Positions 12,968 to 25,518 of a stretch of DNA of 64,000 nt are shown piece by piece. A program made the position numbers and the translations under genes. Source of the stretch: Mansonella perstans (lineage: Eukaryota; Nematoda; Chromadorea; Rhabditida; Onchocercidae); the NCBI GenBank assembly GCA_037074765.1, contig JBAMDO010000020.1:308237-372236 (forward strand), read 5' to 3'. The notes below the pieces were generated by a model. The model saw only the letters and a list, made by a program, of their open reading frames with translations, was not told where the DNA came from and ran no database searches. How positions within the stretch are numbered: the first letter of the stretch is position 1; the number at the start of each line of letters is the position of its first letter.

Positions 12968-15900
12968 GGTCAATTGATATATGTTCTATAGAAATGATAA
13001 AATTAATAGAAAAGTAAATGGACAAAATTGATTATCAACAAAAAAATTCAATGAAATGTTCTCAGCTATACTCTTCTTTTCCTTTTGCAAGAACTTAATA
13101 TTAAAGTTTTTTTTTTTGACAACTAATTTTATATAAGCAATTTAATGGAAAAATATTAATCGACAAATACATCATCATTCGATTATCAAAATGAAATAAT
13201 TAAATTGCTAGCATTATTTTTAATTTAATTAAATATTAATAAACAAAGAAGAGATCTACATAATATCAACAATATCTGAAATAGCACATTACAAAGTATA
13301 TAATGTAATTAAACGAATATTTAGCGTTATTATAGTGCAATCGTAATTATATATAATTAAGGCAAAAAGTAGTTTTTTGATGAAATTATTGTAAAAAAAA
13401 AATAAAATGAATGGAAAAAAATACATTCAATTGATCTATGAACTATCAGTTAGAAATGAACTTTCTATCGCTATCTTTACCTTCAACCTAAACATAACAT
13501 GGACAGAGAATCTCAATAAACAATAATAATTTTTAAAAAAAAAAAGCAAAACAATTAACAGAAATAATGTTTTTTTGCTTCAACGGTGCCCTCCAATACC
13601 GAAGCAGTGAATCATCAGATATGAATCAGAATGTTGTGAAAACATGGAGCAGAAGAATTTGATTATTTTATTCATAACCATATATTGATGATAAATTGAT
13701 TATTTTATTGATAACCATATATTGATGATAAATTGATTATTTTATTGATAACCATATATTGATGATAAATTGATTTTATTGATAATCACATATTGATAAT
13801 AAATTCATTATTTTATTGATAACCATATATTGATGATAAAACTTACGTGAAAACTCTCGAGAGACAATTTAAAGAAAAGAGGAGATTAATTAAATAGCAT
13901 AATCAAACACAAATACAACAAAACAAAACAAATAGCTCAGAAAAGAATGTCAAAGGTCAAGCATTCATACTTCTCATAATGAAAGGATGGATAATCTCAA
14001 GAGATAATTGTACGAATTAATTCACCAAATAAGCTAAATGTATTGTTATGAAAAGTAAAGGGGAAATGGAATAAATATGTTCTTGGAGAAGTCATTTCAC
14101 GCACGGATAAAGGCATGTTATTCAGAATTGAGAGATGTCTCAACATCTCAACTTTTTTTTTAATTTCATTAAAAAAAATATTTCACTTGATTCAACAGCA
14201 ATAATCTAATGATAAGTATGATAACGCTTAGTATGACATCTAGAAAAATTCTCGATTTAACATAAAATATTTTTACAAACTTTCATAAGTTTATAATTTC
14301 AATGATATATTTAATCTGATACGAAACAATTATAATGGTAAAATATGAAGGAAGAGGATAACATTTCATAGTTCCTACGAAAACAATTCTAATGCTCTAA
14401 AAACTTTGTGCAAAGCATGTAATGATTGTAAGTTAAGAAATTAAAGTGTATAAAATAATCATTCAATAATATAAATCCATTATAATTAATCGTCCAATTA
14501 AATTATATAAATAATTGTTCAATTAAATAAATCCAATTTAAATAATCATCCAATTAAATATAATTCAACTGATAATGATAAGAATCGAGAATTTTATGGC
14601 CAAAATGTGAAATGGACTATAAAATAGACACTAATAATGTACTAATAAAGTTTGTACTTGAATGCTATGCAAGAAAAATGAAGAAATGAAGAATAGCATT
14701 TTCAGTGCAACTTTGCTTCTTCGAGAGAACTTACTTATCAAACTATGAATTTAGGAAGTTTTTTTTTTCATTTTTTGGAATTATTACTTTTTAGGAATGT
14801 TAGCTTATTTGAGTAAGATGTAACCACTTGAGCATATTTTAGTTGAAATTAACCCATCGTATCTGTCATCTGAATCTTATAGAAGGAAAATGAACCAGTA
14901 ATGGTAAAATATGTTATGGATTGTATGCTTGGCAAAATTGTCGGATGAATCACTGCATAAAGAATTTGCAGTGTAATAATGATAGATTCTCTTGAATAGT
15001 AACTTTAATTAATTACAATGTTTTTAAATGTGACAGAAAGTTTCACTAATATTTCAATGTCATCATTTACTAAAAAATTCAATAAATCTTAGCAATATCA
15101 AAAACAAAAATTTGATCTCTGCACTGAAATAATTCCTCAACTAATTTATGTTTTATCTTTAAAGCAGTAAAGAACTACATCTTCATTCGAAATGATAAAT
15201 GTAAACAAAATAGTAAAATGTAAAGCTCTCCCAATTACTTTATGCTATAGTGCGGCATTTTTGAAAATGTTGGGTTCCACTATTTATTGTTCGTAAAATT
15301 TTAAAAAATTTAAAATTTTAACGTTATCCGATTGAATCTAATTTATATGATATCTTCATGTGTCAATTATAAACGTAACCCGCAATCTGTAAATGATGCA
15401 ATGATCAGATCGAAACATGAAAACAACATCAGTGTCAATTACAGCCATCGATATCATTTTAATTAAATCGAATTTGCTCGATCCGATATCAATACACTTA
15501 TCACCGTATACGTTATCCAATCACGTTAGGTTCATCATATCTGCGTAACATTCGCTAAATTGCAAAACATTCTGCTTGAGATATGCACATTTAAACATCC
15601 TATTATCCTTCAGATATATTTGATTGCGTCGATTTGGTAACTTAACACAGAAACAAATAATCGATTCAATTTATGCAGCAGTTTTACCAGAAACCGGAAC
15701 TCATCTTGTTGTATCAACACAAGCAATTTCTTGATTACGATTTATTTTCCACATCCAATTCAATCCCTATTTTACAATGCTCTATAATTGTTATTCGAAA
15801 AAACTCACTAATCTATTTATTCAATCTTTTCTAATGCAAACGTAATATTTTTGTTATTTTTAAAAATGAAAATACAAAATTGTAGAAGCAATGCCTGAAA

Positions 15901-16049
15901 TTTCCGAACTTGAAAAAATCAGCAAACCTTTCTTCTTTCAATATTCATATAATCGTGATAAAATCTTGAACTTCGAGCTCAAAAAAATTGATAAGTATAT
16001 TTTTTAGCAGAAAACTTTATATATCACTTTAGCAAGATACACATAACAT
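12959..16049. other. Intergenic region between VPS13 (5' end) and INPP5F (3' end)
   Basis: This 3.1 kb A/T-rich stretch has no convincing exon on either strand. It must hold the INPP5F 3' UTR and poly(A) site and the VPS13 upstream control region. A 37-bp minisatellite (13659-13840) is the only clear structure. A slightly less A/T-rich patch lies at about 15400-15740. I see no recognisable RNA gene. Confidence 0.7.
13659..13840. repeat. Minisatellite, five copies of a 37-bp unit
   Basis: Copies at 13659-13695, 13696-13732, 13733-13769, 13770-13803 (34 bp, shortened) and 13804-13840 share TTGATTATTTTATTGATAAC followed by CATATATTGATGATAAA. They are contiguous with no unique spacers, so this is a tandem array and not CRISPR-like. 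It lies about 0.7 kb upstream of the VPS13 start. Confidence 0.95.
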
Positions 16050-19000
16050 TTACAACAATATTATGCGTGATTTTGAGTCAAGAATTTGCTGCCTATACTG
16101 TGAAAAAGGATTATTCGAAAAATCCACTGTTTGATAGTTAGAAACACCCGCATTCACAGCATTATTACCCTTTGAAGTAGTGACTTCAAATTTTTCGAGC
16201 ATTGAAATGAAATCATCTGCTTTGTCGGCTGGTTGATCATCCAATTTAGAAGGATATTTGTGCGATACCTGAAACTGCCACACTTTCACTTCTCATTTTT
16301 TACACTTTCATTTTAAATCTCATGTTTCTATTTATCTGAGCGAAGATATGAATTGAGATGCCAGTTCCATATCAGTTTTCAAATTAAAGCCCAAAATACA
16401 CTCAAAATCAAGCGTTTTCTGCTTATTTTAGTTCACACAATTCAGCGCTTAAACTTCGAAGTACTAAGCAACATAGTTTAGTCGATTTAGTCCTGATGTA
16501 ATTCTAATGAGGCAAACTTAGACTACTTTATATTTTATTTTAAACTGGTCGGGGGAAAAATGATTAATGAACGATTTAAAAGCAGTTAATCGATGCTACT
16601 TCAAATATATTTTGCATGTCTTGCGACTGGCGTTCCCTTTCTCCACTGACTTTGGATTTCTCAGATTCTATTGGAATTACAGCAGAATCATCAGGAAAAG
16701 TGGGCTTCATGGTTGAAATTATGTCGTTTGCAGCGTGCGCATTTTTCTGAAATGGAAAGCGATATCGTGAGAACAGTGGAAAAGATGCAAAAATTTTAAC
16801 AAGTTTGGGAACAGAAACGATATAATTATACCTGTACAGGGGACGTTATCACATCTTCAATAAGATTATCCATCTTCGAGAGAGTAGTATTTTCAAACTG
16901 TGATTTCGCAGAACAGTCAATTCGTGATCGGAAAACCGATGCCACCATATTCATCATTCTTCTCCTAAGTGAATAAATAATTAAAATCCCAAAGATCAGC
17001 ATGAGAGCTTTTAAAAAATATCAAAAGATCAAAAGGTAGAAAAAAGTATACTTGTTTTTATCGGTTCTTCCAGATTTGCTCAATACTGGAACATAAGAAA
17101 AGCTGACAACATATCCAGCCAAAGCCATTGTTACCTTTATCTGTTGACCAATTGCCTGAATATATTCATCCGCCTCGTCTTTTGTCCTGAGCATAATTGC
17201 AACATTATTGAACAAACGCGTTTTTGCTGCTCTCCAGGTAAATAATTCACCTGATTTTAAGCACAACCTGCAAAACCATCAGTAATTTTTTAAAAAAAAA
17301 ATATAAGCAATCAGTGCATCATTTCTTATGAATGCTCATCGATGATGTCTTTAAACCATTTTTGTATCGATTTATCAACTATTTATTCACTATGCATAGT
17401 ATTGGTCATATAAGATATCTTGTCTAACGAACCTTAAGTGGGTTCTTGATGACTTGCCCAACTGGCCGTATTCTAAATTTCTGATTTCTTCGAAACTGAT
17501 ACGTTTTACATCCGAGAGTTTCGTATCATCATCATAGGAAGCGGCTATAACAGCCGTTCTGGAAAACTATGTGATAAAATAATCATGCTTTTAGAAGAAA
17601 GAAACAAATCAAAGTTTCGGGGACGAACTTTGTCAGTACTAAGACGCTATCAATTTGATCAGCATTATTTGATCCTTCAATCAAAGCCCATCCGCCAACG
17701 AGTATGTCTTTCTCAGAAAGGATAAAAACAATTGCCTCGCGAACCAGTCGAGCTATACTTTCAACTTCATCCTCTTCACCTTCAAACTGCTCGCTTTGTG
17801 ACTCGCCTGAACTCAAGCACCTTCCTTAAAACAAAAAATGTAGAAAATGGCCAACTAATCGTCACTGTGGCTAATTTTTCAACTATATAAGTACTTTCAG
17901 AGGAACTAAGTAAAATGGTGAGCGAAATTACCCAGGAGAGCATCAACTGCAAGTTGCCGCTGCGCATCTCTCATGTGAGACAAATAGTACCGGGAAGCTG
18001 AATTATATCCATCCTTAACCACACCCACCAAATTCCGCTGACCGCTTCGCGTAATATCCCCTTTCAAGGCATCCGTACCAGCATACTTCAAAGATATAAT
18101 ATTTTAAATATCCTATATGTTAAAAGTACATACCGAAAAATAAAAACATTATGTTCAGCTGTATAAGTACCCTTGCAGAATAAGCATAGCATTTATGATA
18201 TTGCACAAGAAATTTATAGTTTTCCAATTACAATGATAACAACGCACAATTATATTTGCTTCTTTTTTAAATATGCAAGTTACGAGTGCAAAAACAGTAA
18301 AACATCTGCAAATATAAGGTGAACAATTTGATTTTCAGGAAAATCTAAAAGACAAAAAATTTATACCTGCCTGGAAATGGCATCACCATTATCAGCCCAC
18401 ATCGTTTGCAACGCCTGAATAAGTTCCAGTGGAGCATCTGTTTGAGGACCAACAATGCCTAGTTTCTGTGCTTGGATTAGGCACAGCGCTTGTGATATTG
18501 CACACTAAACTTATAGTTTTTTAATTATAACGATAACAAAAAATAAGTATAACAACAGAAATAACATGAATATCATTCGATTAAAAATTGCTATACTTTT
18601 ACTTCTAAACAATGGCAAAAAAAAAATAAAAAATAAAAATGCTTTACTTGTACAACATTGGTCCTATCCAGACAATCTACACAATTTGTTCGGACAACAC
18701 CTTGTTGTTGGTGTACTATTTCACCATATTTATCAACCCAACAGAAACCTATTGCAGAAATTTGCTCATTCAATGCTGAGATCAACTCCGCAATCTGAAA
18801 AGAATATCTAAATTTTATTAACTATAAAAATAAACTCAAAAATTTGTTCACAAATCTCGAAATTAATCAAACACAAACCATTCACAGACTTGATTTTTTA
18901 GTTAAATATTGTATCCAAAAGGTACGAGAGAGCAGCAAAATGTAGCTCACCTTCTGAAAGCGAAGTCCTCGACAACGAAAGTGAAAATCATATGTGAAAA

Positions 19001-21683
19001 ATGCAATATCTGGTGAATTCATGTGAAGGATATGTTGCAGAAAGCTCACTGCAAGCTGCATTTCTCTACAATAAATCGATTGTAAACTAGACATTTTTCT
19101 AGATCATCAATCTTGCCATTCACAAGTTGATTTTTTAATATGAAAATGTGCACGAAGTTGAATGTTACAAGAGCGTGCCTTCCTCTTTGTTCCACTAAAT
19201 TAACAATAGTTAAAGGTGCGCCATATGTTTCTATCATTTTGGTAACATGCTTATTGAATGCTGGGTACGAATCACTGAACGTTTTGCTTATCACAAGTGG
19301 CGGACGATAACGATATCCTTTTTGAGTCCAGAAAACTGGAACGGATCCTCGTATCTGAATATATTAAATTTTAAAGCGAATTTTGCATACTGCAGTTTAC
19401 TGAAACAATAACTTCATGTCAATACAATCGCTATTATCATTGACATTTCTTGAAATGTATGTTTGAAACAAAACACTGACTTGGACAAAGGAGAGACAGT
19501 GGCCAAAAATTGTCAACACTACTTCAGTTTCTACGAAATTGGCAACATCACCATCCTCATTGACACCTCGTTTCAGATAGCGGACACCGGCACAATTTAC
19601 AGACCGCCTTGATATCAGTGTTACTATCAAGTCCGCTTCAGCTTCTGATACTGATACTTTCCTGATATAAAAATTTGCATGACTAAAATGCTTAAAACTG
19701 GACAAATCGAACTTTTTTTAATTACTCAGACTTCTTAAATTGTTTCTGGAAAAATGACAAATCATCATTATCTGGATGTCATCTAGATTATACGCTATAA
19801 AATACTATTCATACCTAAGGAAAAGTCTTTCATAATTCTCATCAAGTAGTTCAAAAACAACAAAACCTATTAATTTCTGAAGTCACTTTTCCTCTTGAAA
19901 AACTAACAAGAATCAACCTTTCAGCGACGAAACCTTGGCATACTGGAATGATCCATTCTTCAGTTCCTGGATGAGGAAGACCATCATCGTTAAAAAGATC
20001 GGAAAGCAGTGCATAGTTCCAAAAGAACCACTTATTTGTACGTCGTGTTGAAAAATTACTATAAATGATATTATTCATTTAATGGAGTTCAAAGTTATTT
20101 TCAAAAATTTCACACACGAACTTAAACCAACCTTCTTTCGTCACTTTTCTAATAAAAATTTTAATGGCAATTTAAAACAAATTAGTAAAATATACAACAT
20201 CATTATCTAGTCAACAATAATGAGCTTAAAAAAAAAAAATATTGAAATAAGTCAAACTTGAAAAAACAGTCTTATACCTCTGAGTGCTTAATGTGATATC
20301 ACCTTTGAAACAAATATAAAAATCGCCACCATTAAACAGTCGCAGAATTTCATCGATCAATCGAACCGAACTGCCTTTCCCCGTAACAAAATGCATTACT
20401 TTCTTCTGTGATATTTTAATTCTATCTAATTTCGATGGAGATAAAAGCGCCTGCAAAAGATTTACATCGACTAATTCTAATAATCTGAGACTAATCAAAA
20501 TTATTCTTACAAAATCGATAGTTTCGACTTTTATACGCTGCCCCTAATGAAGTCAAAATCCTCAACAAAAATTAATGAAAATTTCAACGACAATGCCTTG
20601 GTAACTAATAAGAAGTTAAAAGTACTTACCTTATAAGGCAAACCATCTTTTACCACCGGTATAGCAATAACTCTGTCAATATGACTGATTGGGTTCTGAA
20701 AAAGAATCATCAGTATTCATGTCAAACTTGACTGATAAAACAAACTCAAGCAACAACAAAATTTTAAAAAATTTAACACATTAATTTTCAGAAAGTAGGA
20801 AAAAGAGAACGAACCGGAAAATGCATGAAAAGCCTGTCTCGCGATGCATTTCAAATGAATAAATTCTTAATCTTCAAATTCTACAATCAGACACTAACAT
20901 TCGTGCAAGGATATGTAGCTACTGGAGTGCATTTAACAGCAACCAATAGATAACAATCATCTCCTACCAAAATTTTTCCGATAAATGCATCGAACTCGCC
21001 TAATTCGATAGCATCAACAGATTCTGCAAAAATTCAAAAATATTCAGTTCGCAGTCAATGTACTTTTCTATTTGTGTATGTGTTCAAAAAATAAATCTTG
21101 CGAAGAACTTCAAAAAATTCAAAGAAATGATAAGAGTATATGAGAGTTATAAAATTTTTAAATCGTTCTAGTGCTTATGAAAGACAGAAATCAAGAGTTG
21201 TCATGCGAGATGAAACCATGATTTTTTCGCCCATTAAATAATCCATCCCAATCAATAAGGTATGTAAAATAAACAGACCAGCAGATACTTTTATAAGCTT
21301 ATAAGTATCAAGCTCGTACGACAATTGAATAATACGTAGATTTTTATAGCATGCGGAAATTTCGAGCGACGAAATAAATGAATGATATTTTTGGAAATAA
21401 ACTGAACCCGACAATAATGAACAATAAGTTAATGAGAAACAAGTATTAAAAAAATTAGTTCAGATAATTCGATGTAAAAAGTATCACATCGAATATATTC
21501 ATAGTACTCTATAACAAAACAAATATGTTAAGTATATAGATGAGGATTCTTTTTGCAAGAGTTTAATTTGAAAATAATACCTTTAATGGAGCATGGTGCT
21601 AATTTCATCGTTGATTTGCAACATTTCAAGACACGATTTCCCTGTGTCAAATAAAGATTGCTTGTCGTACCTAGTAATATCAT
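16050..21683 (-). CDS. INPP5F: INPP5F/Sac2-type SAC-domain inositol 4-phosphatase
   Basis: Sac2 removes the 4-phosphate from phosphoinositides such as PI4P on endosomal membranes. The ATG at 21683 has an in-frame TAG three codons upstream. Exon 1 (21581-21683) ends in phase 1 and joins 20899-21023 to give a SAC2-type N terminus, followed by 20630-20695 and about 20514-20546. Hallmarks follow in order: [12 protein letters not shown] (about 19995-20040), [13 protein letters not shown] (about 19580-19620), [16 protein letters not shown] (about 19300-19350), [12 protein letters not shown], then the catalytic [15 protein letters not shown] (about 18640-18700), an intact CX5RT motif. [19 protein letters not shown] and [14 protein letters not shown] come next, then an hSac2 homology region (17021-17820). 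A low-complexity C terminus stops at TAA 16050-16052. The Sac2-specific hSac2 domain excludes SAC1, FIG4 and synaptojanin. The C-terminal tail looks shorter than in vertebrates. Middle exon boundaries are approximate. Confidence 0.93.
18181..18542 (-). repeat. Duplicated acceptor and exon start inside INPP5F
   Basis: Bases 18478-18542 (acceptor plus first codons of the exon following the catalytic motif) are matched, about four bases in five by eye, by 18181-18245 in the next intron, at a constant offset of 297 bp. In the intronic copy the acceptor AG has become CT and the coding frame is degraded, so it appears to be a decayed duplicate. Confidence 0.8.
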
Positions 21684-21929
21684 TCTGCTCTACGGAGATT
21701 AGTAACAAAGAACCAATTAAGTGATCATTTCTAAAATAAATCTTCAAAAATTTTTTAATATTCCAATGCAACGTTCGAATGATTGTAAGAAGTCGTTGAT
21801 AATTTAAAGGAATTTAAATCAAGAATCTATAAATCAGAATTTAGTTGATTAAATTGAATCAAATAATGATAGGAAGAATAAGACTGAATACTACGTTTTA
21901 TTACTAAATACACGTGTAAAAACCTAATT

Positions 21930-22037
21930 CGTGACTTCTGAAGCCACTGTGGAAAACGTGACTTCTGAAGCCATTGTGAAAAACGTGACTTCTGAAGCCA
22001 TTGTGAAAAACGTGACTTCTGAAGCCTTTGTGAAATG
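21930..22037. repeat. Minisatellite, four copies of a 27-bp unit
   Basis: Copies begin at 21930, 21957, 21984 and 22011, with unit CGTGACTTCTGAAGCCATTG followed by TGAAAAA; the last copy is diverged at its end. Since 27 is divisible by 3, the array gives a repetitive open frame on the minus strand, which is not evidence of a gene. Confidence 0.95.
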
Positions 22038-22417
22038 AACTGAATGATGAAAATATCCTGATTTTTTCTAGCCTTTTTCAATGATATGCGCAACACAGTT
22101 CATCACTATGATTATCCTGATATGACTGTTTTTTTTTTCAGTGAAAGGTGAGAGGTCACAATCAAATATTTAAATCAGTCCCACAGATACAACATAAATA
22201 TCCAGAACTTCTTCAGCTCAATTGCACACTAAATCCCTCTGGAAAAAAGAAAAAATAGACACTCTAAACACATGCCAATCAAGCAATCGATCTATCGCAA
22301 TTCGTAGCGAAACCGCATCTCACTTAGATTTACTCTCAATGAGAGTTGCAAAAAGAGCGCCAATGTAGTAGATTTGACTCCTTTCAGCGGGATCCGTGGT
22401 AATATAAGGATTCGTTT

Positions 22418-22553
22418 ATTCCTGACCTGACTCAGTTCTTGACATGGCTGTATTCTTGACGTGACTCTATTCTTGACGTGATTCTATTCTTGACATGGCT
22501 CTATTCTTGACATGACTCTATTCTTGACGTGGCTCTGTTTTTGACGTGGTTTA
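22418..22553. repeat. Minisatellite, eight copies of a 17-bp unit
   Basis: Eight contiguous 17-bp units (22418, 22435, 22452, 22469, 22486, 22503, 22520, 22537) share the consensus ATTCTTGACGTGACTCT with variation mainly at the CGTG/CATG and ACT/GCT positions. It lies about 0.75 kb upstream of the INPP5F ATG and 0.25 kb beyond the RPP38 stop. Confidence 0.95.
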
Positions 22554-22808
22554 TGGTCGTTACCTTGCGCTTCTTTTGTAGGTCTCATTTAAAAATCTCA
22601 GCTTTTAGTGTTTTCCCTCGTCTACCATGATTTCATTCTTTATTCTGCTAGATGATTTTAGTACTTTATTGTGCTAAATGGTTTTAGTACTTTAGTAGCG
22701 GGAAAAAACTAATTAAGTGTTGTTGAAAATGTGAACTAATACAATGGTATTTCTTTATTAATTTTTCTCAATATTGAAAAAATATAAAAGGAAACAAACT
22801 ACTTTTTA

Positions 22809-24594
22809 CTACTTTCTCTTCTTCCCAATCGGAGTTTGCAATTCGGTTGTTGCGGCAGTCGGTAGAGATTTTTGCTAAAATTGACAAACGATCATAAAAA
22901 AGGAACAAATTAGCAATAAAATGGATTTTGCTGGCATTTCCTTCATATATGATATTCAAAATGGTCTGATCTACAATGATCTGATAGATCACTATAGTTT
23001 TTCTTGCATAAATCTGGAAGAAGTGTATATAGGTCATTATGAATACAGAAGTATAAGTGGTTATGAATTTCAGCAATTTTAAGCAATATTTGTTAATGCT
23101 TGGGGGGCAAAGATTTGATTCACAAGTCATCTATTCACATATCTTACATTGCAGTATAATCTGATAGAAAATTGGTGACAAAATCGTCGTGTAACAATTG
23201 GAAGAGTTGAAAATTCGGAAGGAGATAAGATGTCAATAAAGATGAACAAGAAAAACGAACTTTATTTAAAATGCTGACACTGGTGAATAAGCGGGCTGCC
23301 AAATCGCAGAGTTCTTTCGTAGCGGGTATGTTCATTAATCCTACAGCTCCAACCATTGGCATATTGAGTGCTGTTGAAAGAGAAGCATTTAGACCGGAGA
23401 TCGCGTATGCCTTCGTATTCTGTAAGCTGAAAATTATAAAACAAATGAATAGGGAAACAAAATGGATGTATCTAAATGTATTCAATGCTCAATAAATTTT
23501 GAGCACTTGTAAAGGTGTTATCACCGAATTTAATTGAAGTACTCATGAAAAGGCAGAAAATCAAATAATATTTCCAACAAATCTAATATTTTCAAAGTAT
23601 TAAAAGTTATGAAGTAATCCAAAGAATATATGTCATGGAAAATTACAGTACTGTAATTTAGATGATATAATGCAAAATGGTTTGTTAACGAAAATCTTAT
23701 CTTTGTGATGTATTACTCATAGAAGGAAAAATATTTTGCATTACTGTAAATCTTTAAGTACATCTCAACTACGAGAAAAAATATTTTGCACTAACAACAA
23801 CAACAAAAATCAGTTGAAATGACCGAAATGTGAAGAATAAATATTTGAACTGAAAAGAAAAGACACAATTCTTTGTCGTACCTGGTAGCGTACAATCCTA
23901 AAGTTGTTGTAATCGATGATGGCTTAATCATGAGTGCATCAAAGAATACTGCTGACAATAGATTCCTTTGCATATTACGTAATATTGATCGCATTCCAAT
24001 TAAAGCGAATGAAGACTGAACTTTGACATTATAGTTTATTTATTTATATGATTAAGCTTCAAAACTTATGCATGAAATCTTAAGAAATAAAATTTCTATA
24101 AAATAGCTTACAAATAATATGTAAAAACGATTTAGGAAGGCGCAAATCTGTTGGGTACATCATATTCTTTTTTGTCCAATTTCTTCAAAACAATGTATTT
24201 TCACTGCATTTCACTTTTCTTTCAATTTATGTTTCTCCGAATTCTATGTATTTCATTCTGCTAACTTTAAATTTCGATCAAAATCATTTGCTAACAACTT
24301 GAAAAAGTTTATAATAACCTTTCGTATGCTTTCTGTACTTGTTTTATCTCTATCGCTATCCTCGTTTGAAATATCCCTGCTTTTTATTCTTTCTAAATCA
24401 TCACAATTCTTAAGCTCTATATCACGCCGTCCTTCACGTTTTCGCTTGGTAACTTTTCCAAGTCGTTTGAAACCCTTTTCCACAAGAAATTCAGCCAAGG
24501 CGCTCAAAAATTGACTTGATATATCGTGAGATTTAATGTGCCAGTCAAATTTTAGCCTGCATTTCAAGTATGGTCTATTGCTCCGGCACTTCAT
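22809..24594 (-). CDS. RPP38: RNase P/MRP protein subunit p38 (L7Ae family)
   Basis: Rpp38 binds a kink-turn in the RNA of RNase P and RNase MRP, which process tRNA 5' ends and pre-rRNA. The gene is easy to miss because it is in four short exons: 24319-24594, 23882-24015, 23261-23426 and 22809-22874. Their lengths (276, 134, 166, 66 nt) sum to 642, giving 213 aa in one phase. The N terminus has the family's NPY-like RPYLKCRLKFDW then a helix FLSALAEFLVEKGFKRLGKV and a basic stretch. The L7Ae core follows: ALIGMRSILRNMQRNLLSAV, the FFDALMIKPSSITT strand and loop, and VGAVGLM, as in human Rpp38 (GVNEVTRALERREL, VCKSVKPAMIT, IGLKCVLAL). The tail ends KKRK. Human Rpp38 is 283 aa; the nematode form lacks much of the C-terminal tail. 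The donor of exon 3 (AAA|GTTCGT) is weak. TTTTTAG lies 6 nt before the ATG. Confidence 0.85.
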
Positions 24595-24612
24595 ATCTTG
24601 CTAAAAATTAAG
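24592..24612 (-). other. candidate trans-splice acceptor at RPP38 start
   Basis: On the minus strand a T-rich run ending AATTTTTAG is followed by CAAGAT and the RPP38 ATG. This fits spliced-leader addition to an internal operon gene, though a 5'UTR intron would look the same. Confidence 0.5.
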
Positions 24613-25518
24613 AAAAATAAAAAAAACAAGGTATTTTTAAATTTAGTTACGATTCCTCTGAATATCTTGGAGTTTTTGAATTTATCCTATACAAAACTCA
24701 TAAGATGCATTCTGTAAGAATGCGATCAATGCACTTTAATTAATTTACAAAACAGTGGTTCGGCTGAAAAGAATTACAGAACAGAAATGATGAGAGGAAT
24801 CGGTGAGGAAGATAATACAGCTGAAACCAGTCTCGTAGTACATTAAATATTAATTAAAACTTTCATTTCAAAAACTTATCCAGCGCCAAATGAGTAGATA
24901 AATGTATCACTAATCGAGAAGTAAGAAACTATTTACAAAGCACAATAAAATTTAGACTCGGAAAGTACTGAATTTTCATTTTTTGGATAAGCACAAAAAT
25001 TACATTGTAACATACAAATAATGTATCATGAAGTCAATATTTACATGACGAATTTTTTGTCAAATAAGTAGCTAAATCTAAATAATTAATTAATTAGGTT
25101 CCAAATAAAGAGCCGCCTAAATGTTAGCAGAACACCTACTGCTTGTGCTTATTCAACATATAAATAACTATCCCGAAGATGCTTCTTCTTTAATCAAATG
25201 TGTCCATAACGATTCCCGTACGGCAGCAAGCCTACTTGTTATATGTGCAATACAATTTAAATACTTCAAATGGAATTTCAATGACTTGTAAGATAAGTGT
25301 AAAAATATAAGCCATCAATTTGATGAAGGCCATTGCATATTTCAAAAACGCCTAATTTTAAGAGTTTTAATGGGAGAAAAGAGAAATGCTTTTGTGCTTA
25401 TTTAGTTGTGAAACAGTATTCCTCCCCGATCACACATTGTCTTCCTATGTCACAAACTAAGTTTCTGAATCAGCAAGTTCGTCATACATTTTAAGTTCCT
25501 GAATATAAGAATTTGTGA
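24595..25518. other. Intercistronic region UBL7 to RPP38
   Basis: This 924-bp A/T-rich stretch has no open frame that looks coding. It should contain the UBL7 3' UTR and poly(A) site and the region just upstream of RPP38. A slightly richer patch lies at 25130-25260. No repeat or RNA gene was recognised. Confidence 0.6.

Larger units (their letters stand above)
21684..22808. other. Intergenic region upstream of INPP5F
   Basis: This 1.1 kb region between the INPP5F start and the RPP38 stop contains two minisatellites (21930-22037 and 22418-22553) and a less A/T-rich block around 22240-22420. A good acceptor-like TTTATTTTAG lies on the minus strand about 50 nt upstream of the INPP5F ATG and may mark the 5' end of its mRNA. 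An open frame across the 27-bp array simply translates the repeat. Confidence 0.7.

Noticed and set aside
13659..13840. CRISPR-like array
   Set aside because: Units are contiguous with no unique spacers, there are no cas genes, and the DNA is eukaryotic.
21827..22096. Minus-strand frame with repeated QWLQKSRFS
   Set aside because: It is the 27-bp minisatellite read in frame; no splice sites or family resemblance.
23144..23485. RPP38 third exon read through as a separate 113-codon protein
   Set aside because: Its first part is RPP38 core, but the reading through to 23144 is intron. Splicing at 23261 to 22874 restores phase and a basic tail.
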